5,887 bases of DNA from Synergistales bacterium Syner_01 (GTDB lineage Bacteria > Synergistota > Synergistia > Synergistales > Aminobacteriaceae), in NCBI GenBank assembly GCA_001604435.1, contig LVBO01000407.1, positions 1-5,887 on the forward strand. The letters run 5' to 3'. The translations under genes were made by a program, and so were the position numbers. Below the pieces are notes generated by a model. That model saw only the letters and a list, made by a program, of their open reading frames with translations. It was not told where the DNA came from and did not search any database. Positions 1 through 5,887 of the stretch are shown piece after piece (position 1 is the first letter of the stretch; every line of letters starts with the position of its first letter).

Positions 1-1
1 C

Positions 2-805
2 CTCTACGAGGAGAACGAGTCGCTGCTCCGAAAGCTTCTGAAGACGAACAACGCCGTGACAATCCAGAGCGGAGAGGCGATGTCCGTGCTCTGGGGCGCT
101 CTGAAGAGCATCCTGCTGCCCGGCGATCGGCTGCTTGCCGTCTCGAACGGGGTTTTCGGCAGAGGTTTCGGAGAGATGGGAATGATGCTCGGCATGGAAG
201 TGCGCATCGTCGAGGCTCCGGACGGGGAATTCCCCGATCTCGACTCGATACGGACGGCGGCGGCCGAATTCCGTCCCAAGATGATCACCGCCGTCCACTG
301 CGAAACGCCGAGCGGTATTCTGAATCCGGTGGCGGGCGTCGGCGAAATAGCGAGGGAGACCGGCGCCCTCTTCTGCGTCGACTACGTGGCAAGCGCAGGG
401 GGCGCCGACGTCCGCACCTACCTTCCCTACACCCACAACTGGCACGCGCTGTACGCGCTCTCGCTCTCGCTCCGGCGGCTGTTCGAGGAGGGGCTGGACC
501 GCTCCTTCGCCCGGCATGACGAGGTTGCCCGGTACTGCCGCGAGCGGCTAGCCGCGATGAACGTCGCGCTCTACCCGAAGAGCGAGGCGCTCTGCTCTCC
601 CACCGTCACCGCGGCGCTCGTACCGCAGGGGTGGATGTGGAGCGGACTCGACGGCGCGCTCAGGAGCAGAGGAATGGCGGTCGGCGGCAGCTACGGACCG
701 CTCGCGGGCAAGGTTTTCCGCATAGGGCACATGGGGAGCCAGGCGGATATGAAGCTCGTGGAAGAAGGTATGGACGTACTTGAAGCCGTATTGAAGAACC
801 GCTGA
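2..805 (+). CDS. Class V PLP-dependent aminotransferase, 5'-partial, with internal deletion of the active-site lysine segment
   Basis: The frame is already open at the left edge and ends at TGA 803-805, giving 267 residues. The family (alanine-glyoxylate/serine-pyruvate aminotransferase type) moves amino groups using PLP in the cytoplasm. Visible family marks are QSGEAM (residues 19-24), HCETPSGILNP, and the VDYVASAGG block, whose Asp (codon 380-382) would contact the PLP pyridine nitrogen. The C-terminal part has NWHALYALSLSL and GKVFRIGHMGS, whose Arg probably binds the substrate carboxylate. The oddity is that GGADV (398-412) runs directly into RTYLPYTHNW (413 onward). In relatives such as human AGT about 60 further residues lie here, including the GSQK motif with the Schiff-base lysine. 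The frame is kept, but the product should lack transamination activity. It is either a decayed gene, a repurposed protein or an assembly deletion. GTG at 56 is an internal valine, not the start. Family assignment is firm; the substrate is unknown. Confidence 0.85.
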   Translation, partial: LYEENESLLRKLLKTNNAVTIQSGEAMSVLWGALKSILLPGDRLLAVSNGVFGRGFGEMGMMLGMEVRIVEAPDGEFPDLDSIRTAAAEFRPKMITAVHCETPSGILNPVAGVGEIARETGALFCVDYVASAGGADVRTYLPYTHNWHALYALSLSLRRLFEEGLDRSFARHDEVARYCRERLAAMNVALYPKSEALCSPTVTAALVPQGWMWSGLDGALRSRGMAVGGSYGPLAGKVFRIGHMGSQADMKLVEEGMDVLEAVLKNR

Positions 806-830
806 GAGAAAGCCGCGCACCACTTCGCGA

Positions 831-861
831 AGAGGGCGGCGCATGTTCCGCGCCGCCCTCT
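831..861. terminator. Perfect 12-bp hairpin between convergent genes, probable bidirectional terminator
   Basis: AGAGGGCGGCGC (831-842) pairs perfectly with GCGCCGCCCTCT (850-861) around the 7-nt loop ATGTTCC. It lies 26 bp after the aminotransferase stop and 6 bp before the stop of the convergent CHR gene. This is where a shared terminator is expected. Neither side has a proper T-tract: the plus strand continues TGTCCTT... and the minus strand TCGCGAAG.... Efficient intrinsic termination is therefore uncertain, and the hairpin could instead act as an mRNA 3'-end stabiliser or with Rho. Confidence 0.6.
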
Positions 862-866
862 GTCCT

Positions 867-2090
867 TCAGAACAAGATGCCGGCGGCGAGCGCCGCGGCG
901 ACGATCACCGGCGCGGGGATCGTTCGCGACAGCAGCAGTCCGGCGGAGAGCGCGACGACGAGCAGGTTGTCCGGCCGGAAGCCGCTCGCCTGCATCACGA
1001 TCGCGGCGGCTACGGCGATCATGCCCCCGGCGACGGCGTTGATACCGCGGAGCGATATGCGGATCGCCTTGATCTGCTTGACATCCTCCCATACGGGGTA
1101 GACGAAGTAGATCAGCAGCAGCCCGGGAAGGAAGATTCCCACGCCTCCGGCAACCGCTCCCAAAACTTGGAAGAGAGCGGAGCCGCCGCGCGCGGCCATG
1201 CCCCCGGCATATGCCGCGAAGCTGAACATCGGCCCCGGCAACCCCTGTACAAGCCCGTACCCCGTCAGGAACTCCTGCCCCGTCATGAAGGAACGCATCT
1301 CGACCAGCTCGCTGTACATCAGCGGCACCACAACCTGCCCGCCGCCGAAGACAAGGTAGCCGTAGCGGTAAAAACTCTCGAAAAGGCCGAACAAATGTTC
1401 TCCCGACAGCCGGGCCCCGAGCGCGCCGCCGAATGCAAGCAGCACGAAGAGGATCAGGTACCCCCAGGGAGGCGAAACGCGCACGCGGTTCCACATATCG
1501 GGTTCACGCAACCGGAACACGCTTGCGACGCCTCCCGCGATCAGCACCGACGGGAAGACCCACGGCTCCCTGACGAACCATGTCGCAAGCCCGCCGAAGA
1601 GCATCAGCAACGCGGTCGGAGCGTCGACTACGACCTTGCGCCCTATCCTCCACGCCGCGACGACGATGAAGCCCGCCGCCATCGGGCCGACGTACCGCAG
1701 CGTCCCCCTGGATATTCCCCGCACGTCGAGAAACTGGTAGAGAAACGAGAGCGCCGTCATCACCAGCAGAACCGGAAGCCCCCAGACGAGCATCGTCAAC
1801 AGGGCGAGCCATGGGCCTCCGAGCTTATATCCTATCGCCGTGATCGCCTGCGTGCTTGTCGGCCCGGGCAGAATGCTGCACAGCGCGATCAGCTCGATCA
1901 GGTCGGTCTCGCTCAGATACTTCCGTTTCACGACCATCTGGTCGAGAAGGACGCTCATGTGCGCCTCCGGCCCACCGTACGCCCCCAGCGAACAGAGGAA
2001 GACATCCTTGAGAAACGCGGACCGGGAGACGCTCCGCGACTCCGCCTCCGCCGAAAACTCCTGCTGCGTGCGTTCATTCTCTTTCGACAT
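867..2090 (-). CDS. chrA: Chromate transporter (CHR) family protein, two-domain form
   Basis: This 407-residue integral membrane protein has the duplicated architecture of long-chain CHR (ChrA) proteins. The N-half has GAYGGPEAH (36-44) followed by ILPGPTSTQ (73-81). The C-half repeats the pattern with FGGGQVVVP (248-256) and GLPGP (283-287). Many hydrophobic stretches fill both halves (for example about 94-118, 135-148, 210-225, 308-330, 350-366 and 376-403). Characterised members export chromate across the cytoplasmic membrane, but many homologues have no tested substrate, so chromate resistance here is inference. ATG 2090 is preferred over GTG 2099 because AGAGGAG at 2099-2105 gives a good ribosome-binding site with 8-nt spacing for the ATG and overlaps the GTG. 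The length is normal for the two-domain family. It lies 77 bp downstream of the ABC pair on the same strand, and no clear terminator is visible between, so co-transcription is possible. It converges on the aminotransferase gene. Confidence 0.9.
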   Translation of the reverse strand: MSKENERTQQEFSAEAESRSVSRSAFLKDVFLCSLGAYGGPEAHMSVLLDQMVVKRKYLSETDLIELIALCSILPGPTSTQAITAIGYKLGGPWLALLTMLVWGLPVLLVMTALSFLYQFLDVRGISRGTLRYVGPMAAGFIVVAAWRIGRKVVVDAPTALLMLFGGLATWFVREPWVFPSVLIAGGVASVFRLREPDMWNRVRVSPPWGYLILFVLLAFGGALGARLSGEHLFGLFESFYRYGYLVFGGGQVVVPLMYSELVEMRSFMTGQEFLTGYGLVQGLPGPMFSFAAYAGGMAARGGSALFQVLGAVAGGVGIFLPGLLLIYFVYPVWEDVKQIKAIRISLRGINAVAGGMIAVAAAIVMQASGFRPDNLLVVALSAGLLLSRTIPAPVIVAAALAAGILF

Positions 2091-2098
2091 ACTCTCCA

Positions 2099-2105
2099 CT
2101 CCTCT
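2099..2105 (-). promoter_or_regulatory. Ribosome-binding site deciding the chrA start
   Basis: The minus strand reads AGAGGAG with 8 nt to ATG 2090. It overlaps the alternative GTG at 2097-2099, so it cannot serve that codon. This favours the 407-residue product starting MSKENE. Confidence 0.7.
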
Positions 2106-2167
2106 CGATTGCTTCTGCTTCGCTTTTCACCGGCAGCGGTCTTCCCAAGCAGTTCCTCGGTTCTTTC

Positions 2168-3916
2168 TCAGGCCATCCGCCAGCCGCTCTCCTCAAGACG
2201 TTTGTAGCGAGCGTACCACCCCTCCTTGGAGGCCAACTCCTCGGGCGCCCCGCTCTCACGGATCTTTCCGCGCTCCATTATATGGACGACGTCGGCGTCG
2301 AGGATCCCCGACAGTCGATGGCTGATCGTGACGATGGTCCTCTCTCCCTCGATTGCCCGAAGCGCTGCGAAGAGCTTCGATTCGGTCACGGCGTCCAGCC
2401 CGGAGGTCAGTTCGTCCAGCAGCAGAAGCGGCGGGTCCGTTACGAGAGCGCGTGCAAGGGCGACGAGCTGCGTCTGGCCGAACGAGAGCGAGAACCCTCC
2501 TTCGCCGAGCATCGTCTCCATTCCTTCCGGCAGCGCCCCGACGGCTTCCGCCAGCCCCGTCGTCTCCAGCGCTCGCTCCACCCGCTCCCTCCCGATGGAG
2601 GTATCCCGAAGGGTGATATTCTCCAGCAGATTTCCGTTGAAGATATGCACCGTCTGCGGAACGATGCCGATCCATCTACGCCGTTCCTGCGGGGCGAGAC
2701 GGTACGGGTCCACCCCGCCGATAAGCACGCCTCCGCTCTCCGTTCCGTACATCCCGGCGATCAGATGGAGCAGCGTGCTCTTGCCCGAGCCTGTGCGTCC
2801 GACGATGGCGGCCTTGGCCCCCTGGGGCACGCGGAGCGACAGTCCGTCCAGAACCGGCTGCCCTGCGGAGTAGGAGAACGAGAGATTCCGCACTTCCACC
2901 GACGCCCCGGAGGGACGAAATCCTCCCGAGGAGCGCTCCGTCTTCTCCTCGGCATGGGCGAAGAACTCCCCGGCACGGTCGATTCCCGCCATCGCCTGCT
3001 GAATCGTCAGCAGCTCCGACGCTACGGCCTCTATCGGTTCGAAGAGACGAATAAAGAGGTCCGCCGCCGCCGAGATCGCGCCGATACTCAGCCCCGTTTC
3101 CGGGGACATGCCTCCGATCCGAGCCCCGATATACACAGCCCCGGCGATGAAGATCGAACGCACGGTCTGCATCACGCAGGGGAACCATGCGTCGTACACG
3201 CTGTTGGCGTTCATCGCGATGCGGTGGTTCTCCAGAACGGGTTCGAAACCGACTGCGAAATAAGACTCCGCGCCGTAGCTCTTTATCATCGGCAGCCCGG
3301 TGTAGATCTCCTGAATGCGAGTATTGATTTCGGCGACTCTCCTTCTCACCACGACCTGTTTTTGGTAGATGCGCTTCCTGAAGTAGTCCGAAAGCGCGTA
3401 GACTGCGGGAACGCCGGCCAGCGCGACCATTCCGAGGTAAGGCGACAGCAGAAAGAGCGCTGCGAGAAACCCCGCGATCTTGAAGAGATCCGCCGCAGCG
3501 GCGACGACTCCGGAGACGAAGAGCGAGTTGATAGCGTCTATATCCGCCGTCAGGCGTGCCATGGTCTCGCCTGTCGGGGTGGTCTTGAAATACCGCACCG
3601 GAAGGCGCGTCAGCTTACGAAGCATTCCATTGCGGACATTCAGAAGCACACGCTGCCCGAAAACCGTCGCGCCGTACTCGCGCAGAAAATCGGCGAGTCC
3701 GATGAGCGCGACGGCGCCAAGATAGGCGAAAGCCAGTTTCCAGAGCATATCGGCGCGCGAGGACGCCGCCTGGTCGACGATCTCCTTCAGCAGCATCGCG
3801 GGCATCACGTTGAAGAACGCGCCCGCGGCGACCGCCGCCGGCAGAAGAACTCCGTACGTTCTGTACTCCCCCCATGTCTTCCGGACCGCGCCCGTCAGAA
3901 AATCAAACCTGTTCAT
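2168..3916 (-). CDS. ABC exporter half-transporter, catalytic subunit of a probable heterodimer (TMD-NBD)
   Basis: This 582-residue half-transporter has an N-terminal membrane domain (about 1-310, with hydrophobic stretches near 21-48, 59-77, 134-176 and 249-290) and a C-terminal nucleotide-binding domain (about 338-575). The NBD has A-loop Tyr349, Walker A GRTGSGKST (373-381), Q-loop Gln421 in IVPQT, Walker B LLLLDE with catalytic Glu502, D-loop SGLD (505-508) and switch His533. The signature motif is altered: LSFGQ (477-481) followed by TQL instead of LSGGQ-RQR. An intact Walker site with an altered signature is the pattern of the catalytic half of heterodimeric exporters of the TM287/288, LmrCD and BmrCD kind, which pump diverse hydrophobic compounds outward. 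ATG 3916 is chosen over GTG 3946 because GGAGGG (3925-3930) lies 8 nt upstream. The start lies inside the upstream ABC gene (14-bp overlap), suggesting coupled translation and one-to-one production. The substrate is not evident. Confidence 0.92.
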   Translation of the reverse strand: MNRFDFLTGAVRKTWGEYRTYGVLLPAAVAAGAFFNVMPAMLLKEIVDQAASSRADMLWKLAFAYLGAVALIGLADFLREYGATVFGQRVLLNVRNGMLRKLTRLPVRYFKTTPTGETMARLTADIDAINSLFVSGVVAAAADLFKIAGFLAALFLLSPYLGMVALAGVPAVYALSDYFRKRIYQKQVVVRRRVAEINTRIQEIYTGLPMIKSYGAESYFAVGFEPVLENHRIAMNANSVYDAWFPCVMQTVRSIFIAGAVYIGARIGGMSPETGLSIGAISAAADLFIRLFEPIEAVASELLTIQQAMAGIDRAGEFFAHAEEKTERSSGGFRPSGASVEVRNLSFSYSAGQPVLDGLSLRVPQGAKAAIVGRTGSGKSTLLHLIAGMYGTESGGVLIGGVDPYRLAPQERRRWIGIVPQTVHIFNGNLLENITLRDTSIGRERVERALETTGLAEAVGALPEGMETMLGEGGFSLSFGQTQLVALARALVTDPPLLLLDELTSGLDAVTESKLFAALRAIEGERTIVTISHRLSGILDADVVHIMERGKIRESGAPEELASKEGWYARYKRLEESGWRMA

Positions 3917-5672
3917 CGCCGTTTCCCTCCATAAATGCCTGCGCACTGTAGATTCCGCTGTAGAGTCCGCCCGCAGCCATCAACGTTTCATGGCTCCCCT
4001 GCTCGCCGATGCTCCCCTTCTCCATTACCAGAACACCATCAAGCAGCGGAAACGCCGTCAGGCGATGGGTGAAGAGCAGAACGATCCTCTCGGCGCAAGC
4101 CTCCCGCAGACCGTGAACGATCTCCCGCTCGGTCACTATGTCCACGGCCGAAAAAGGATCGTCGAGAAGCAGAATGTCGCTTTTCGTATACAGCGCGCGC
4201 GCAAGAGCGATGCGCTGGCGCTGTCCGCCGGAAATCCGAATCCCTTTTTCGCCGACTATCGTTCCGACTCCCTCTTCGAAACGGGAGATATCCCCCGAGA
4301 GAGCGGCGACCCGCAGCGCCATTTGAAATCTCGCCTCGTCGTACTCCGCTCCGATGTCTCGCATCGGTTGTCCTGTACCGAGGAGGATGTTCTCTCTGAT
4401 GCTCATGGAAAAGAGAAACTGCTCGTGGCCGGTGGATGAAATCAGCGCCGCGCGGCTCTCTGCGGAGAGATCGCGCAGATCCCGGCCGTCGAGCCGAATG
4501 CTGCCTTCGTAGGGAAAGAGTCCGGAAAGCGCTCTGGCCAGAGCGGTCTTCCCCGATCCGACCGGGCCCGTGATGCCGATGATTTTCCCCCTCTCGGCGG
4601 AAAAAGATATGTCCGACAGGATACGCGCTCCGTTCAGCGAGAAGAGAAGCCCCTCCACGTTCAGAGAGCGGCACTGCCTCAGGGAGACGCTTCCTCGCCC
4701 GCTCTCGACGCTACGCTCCATCTTTTCCCGGACGCGACCCCAGGCCGCGCGCGCCCCGTGCCAGCGGTTGAACACCCTCGCGGCGACCTTGGTCCTGCCG
4801 GAGAACGCCACGAACATGACAAGATACGCGTTCAGCTCGCCGACCGTCATCTCCCCTTCCGCGACTCGAGCACCCAGAAGACCGATCGCGGCGACGATTC
4901 CCAGACCGGCGATAAGCGCGTATACGGGCAGCAACACCTGCTGAAGCAGGATTTCCCTGATGGAACACTTTGCCTGTTCCTCGAAAGCCTCCTCGATCCG
5001 GTCGGCCTCGGACGACTCCCTCCCGAAGAGGCGGAGCACGAAGGCGCCGTCGAGATAGCGTTTGAGCCCCGTATTTACACTTGAAGCCGCCCTCCTCGCG
5101 GCAAGGGAGCAGGCGTAGAGGGTGCGTCGCATGCCGTGCGCGAAGAGGAGCGCCGCAGGAATCATCACCGAAGCCGCCAGCGTCGTCCTCCAGTCGTAGA
5201 TCATCAGAACAGCGAAGTAGGAGATCATCAGCAGCCAGGTGTCCCACCCCTCGTTCAGCGTGCTCATGACCGTGTCCACGACAAGCGTGATATCGCCCAG
5301 AGTGCGACTCATCAGATCGCCCGCTGTCTCGCGTGACAGCTCCGGAACGCTCCTCCCGAGAAACCGTTCGAGCAGCGTCTGGCGCAGATCGCAGGCGACG
5401 CGGTTGAACTGGTCTCGCATATACCATCGTTTGACGAATCGAAGAAACTGGAAGGACGCCGTCACCCCGACCAAAGAGAGCGCGGAGAGAAGGAGAAGCT
5501 CTGCAGAGTCCCTTCCGGCGGCGTCGATCAGACGCCCCAAAAGAACGGGACCGAGAACGACCGTCGTGTTGTACAGAAACCCGGCTAGCGATGAAACGAA
5601 AAACTGGCGCTTGTACTTCAACAGAAAGGCGGGAAGCGTCTCTTTTTTTCGTGGCGGCCCATAGAACTTCAC
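3903..5672 (-). CDS. ABC exporter half-transporter, degenerate-site subunit of a probable heterodimer (TMD-NBD)
   Basis: This 589-residue half-transporter has a membrane domain (about 20-310, with hydrophobic stretches near 24-46, 57-78, 143-180, 243-270 and 278-291) and an NBD (about 336-580). The NBD has Walker A GPVGSGKT (369-376), a canonical signature ISGGQRQR (480-487), Walker B LLLDD (501-505), D-loop SAVD (508-511) and switch His536. Three ATP-site positions differ from consensus. The A-loop aromatic is Leu346, the Q-loop Gln aligns with His416 in STGHEQFLFS, and the catalytic Glu is Asp505. Such a protomer normally contributes its good signature to the partner's catalytic site and its own Walker motifs to a site that binds ATP but hydrolyses it poorly. 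The start is GTG 5672, with AGAGGG (5680-5685) 7 nt upstream; no better in-frame start with a ribosome-binding site is seen. It is the first gene of the minus-strand operon, divergent from the PadR-type regulator. The substrate is unknown; drug or lipid efflux is a family-based inference. Confidence 0.92.
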   Translation of the reverse strand: MKFYGPPRKKETLPAFLLKYKRQFFVSSLAGFLYNTTVVLGPVLLGRLIDAAGRDSAELLLLSALSLVGVTASFQFLRFVKRWYMRDQFNRVACDLRQTLLERFLGRSVPELSRETAGDLMSRTLGDITLVVDTVMSTLNEGWDTWLLMISYFAVLMIYDWRTTLAASVMIPAALLFAHGMRRTLYACSLAARRAASSVNTGLKRYLDGAFVLRLFGRESSEADRIEEAFEEQAKCSIREILLQQVLLPVYALIAGLGIVAAIGLLGARVAEGEMTVGELNAYLVMFVAFSGRTKVAARVFNRWHGARAAWGRVREKMERSVESGRGSVSLRQCRSLNVEGLLFSLNGARILSDISFSAERGKIIGITGPVGSGKTALARALSGLFPYEGSIRLDGRDLRDLSAESRAALISSTGHEQFLFSMSIRENILLGTGQPMRDIGAEYDEARFQMALRVAALSGDISRFEEGVGTIVGEKGIRISGGQRQRIALARALYTKSDILLLDDPFSAVDIVTEREIVHGLREACAERIVLLFTHRLTAFPLLDGVLVMEKGSIGEQGSHETLMAAGGLYSGIYSAQAFMEGNGDEQV

Positions 5673-5698
5673 AGAGTATCCCTCTTTTCCTGTTTCAT

Positions 5699-5727
5699 TT
5701 GACGCGAAGCGTCCGGCGGTCTATAAT
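5699..5727 (+). promoter_or_regulatory. Near-consensus sigma-70 promoter for the PadR-type gene
   Basis: TTGACG (5699-5704, five of six bases match the -35 consensus) is followed by exactly 17 bp and TATAAT (5722-5727, a perfect -10). Transcription would start near 5733-5735, about 65 nt before ATG 5799, so the large palindrome lies within the transcribed leader. The -35 box sits only 27 bp from the divergent ABC start codon. Confidence 0.85.
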
Positions 5728-5751
5728 TCGTAGCAAAATCAATATAGTCTA
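5723..5751 (-). promoter_or_regulatory. Candidate promoter for the ABC exporter operon
   Basis: On the minus strand TAGACT (5746-5751) and AATTAT (5723-5728) are separated by 17 bp, each matching four of six consensus bases. The -10 lies almost on top of the -10 of the opposite promoter. The -35 lies inside the left arm of the palindrome, so a bound repressor would block it. An alternative -10, TATATT (5741-5746), matches five of six but has no recognisable -35. Placement is tentative. Confidence 0.4.
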
Positions 5752-5782
5752 TCGATATCGAAATCCGATATCGATAGACTAT
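5744..5782. promoter_or_regulatory. Long perfect inverted repeat (17-bp arms, 5-bp spacer), probable operator of the PadR-type regulator
   Basis: ATAGTCTATCGATATCG (5744-5760) and CGATATCGATAGACTAT (5766-5782) are exact reverse complements separated by AAATC. Each arm contains smaller palindromes (TATCGATA and CGATATCG), so nested dyads are available for dimer binding. It lies between divergent genes, downstream of the padR-side promoter and over the -35 of the candidate ABC promoter. One bound site could therefore control both directions. PadR-family regulators bind dyad operators in their own and target promoters; that this one does is inferred from position. As RNA, the same sequence would form a 17-bp stem ending 3 nt before the ribosome-binding site. 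Confidence 0.75.
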
Positions 5783-5798
5783 CACAGAGGTGTGGCTA

Positions 5799-5887
5799 AT
5801 GCAAGAGCAGATTTTGCGGAAGCTCTTTTTGAGCTTCATCCAAGTGCATATACTGCATCATGCGAAGCACGAGCCGTTTTACGGCTC
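5799..5887 (+). CDS. PadR-type transcriptional regulator, N-terminal fragment (3'-truncated by the window)
   Basis: ATG 5799 is preceded by AGAGGTG (5786-5792) with a 6-nt spacer. Twenty-nine codons are visible before the edge. The peptide ends ...FIQVHILHHAKHEPFYG, which resembles the first helices of PadR winged-helix domains (pattern F-x-x-x-HIL-x-HA...P-x-YG, where the Gly precedes the next helix). The recognition helix and the wing lie beyond the window, so the assignment rests on a short stretch. PadR proteins are dimeric repressors that often sit beside multidrug ABC exporters; LmrR with LmrCD is the best-known case. Here the gene is divergent from such a pair and preceded by a strong promoter and a large dyad, which supports local autoregulation and control of the exporter. 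Other small winged-helix families are possible but less likely. Confidence 0.72.
   Translation, partial: MQEQILRKLFLSFIQVHILHHAKHEPFYG

Noticed and set aside
691..1494. 267-codon minus-strand frame spanning the convergent gene ends
   Set aside because: It is Arg- and Ala-rich, runs through the terminator hairpin and out of frame across the CHR gene, and has no family resemblance.
2097..2099. GTG as an alternative chrA start adding three residues
   Set aside because: The only good ribosome-binding site overlaps this codon and is correctly spaced for ATG 2090 instead.
843..2207. 454-codon plus-strand reading frame opposite the CHR transporter gene
   Set aside because: The translation is rich in Arg, His, Gln and Asp with no recognisable domain, while the minus strand encodes a clear CHR protein with family motifs. 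This is an antisense shadow of GC-rich codon use.
2282..3934. 550-codon plus-strand reading frame opposite the downstream ABC gene
   Set aside because: It is low-complexity, highly charged and lacks a domain, and it lies exactly opposite a complete ABC exporter with all NBD motifs. It is an antisense shadow.
3944..3946. GTG as an alternative start of the downstream ABC gene adding ten residues
   Set aside because: The extra residues come from sequence coding the upstream protein in another frame, and GGAGGG at 3925-3930 is correctly placed for ATG 3916.
5643..5649. Run of seven A on the coding strand near the start of the first ABC gene (codons CGA AAA AAA GAG), a possible slippage site
   Set aside because: The frame is intact through the full-length protein, and no stimulatory structure or alternative product is evident.
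5669..5698. Nine-codon minus-strand ORF (MKQEKRDTL) whose TGA overlaps the GTG start of the first ABC gene
   Set aside because: It would recall leader-peptide control as in bmrB-bmrCD, but it has no ribosome-binding site and no attenuator structure downstream. The overlap follows from the AGAGGG site and the GTG start and is probably accidental.
1..5887. CRISPR arrays, tRNA/rRNA genes, insertion sequences, transposases or phage genes
   Set aside because: No regularly spaced repeats, tRNA-like cloverleaf, rRNA segment, transposase motif or terminal inverted repeat with target duplication was recognised by eye on either strand.

Overview
The window comes from a GC-rich bacterial chromosome. 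Its genes are tightly packed, and AT-rich sequence is confined to one divergent promoter region near the right end. The protein families do not fix a taxon. Their overall flavour fits an anaerobe such as Synergistota or a GC-rich relative of the Firmicutes, but that is only a guess.

Layout from left to right. (1) Positions 2-805 (+) hold the 3' part of a class V PLP-dependent aminotransferase gene. Its reading frame is intact, but the segment that should carry the PLP-binding lysine is missing. (2) A 12-bp perfect hairpin at 831-861 separates this gene from the convergent minus-strand genes. (3) Positions 867-2090 (-) encode a two-domain chromate-transporter (CHR) family membrane protein. (4) Positions 2168-3916 and 3903-5672 (-) encode two half-size ABC exporters whose genes overlap by 14 bp. 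(5) Positions 5673-5798 form a divergent control region with a near-consensus sigma-70 promoter facing right, a weaker candidate promoter facing left, and a perfect 17-bp inverted repeat with a 5-bp spacer. (6) Positions 5799-5887 (+) are the first 29 codons of a PadR-type transcriptional regulator, cut by the window edge.

How the parts fit together. The two ABC proteins look like the two unequal halves of a heterodimeric type IV exporter. The upstream-encoded subunit has a degenerate ATP site but a normal signature motif. The downstream-encoded subunit has an intact Walker A/B and catalytic Glu but an altered signature motif. Together they would form one competent and one degenerate ATP site. 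A PadR-type gene divergent from such a pair resembles the LmrR/LmrCD drug-efflux arrangement, so the large palindrome is the natural candidate operator. The CHR gene follows 77 bp downstream on the same strand with no clear terminator between, so it may be co-transcribed. Its functional link to the exporter is unknown.

The long plus-strand reading frames opposite the CHR and ABC genes (843-2207 and 2282-3934) are judged to be antisense shadows of GC-rich coding sequence.
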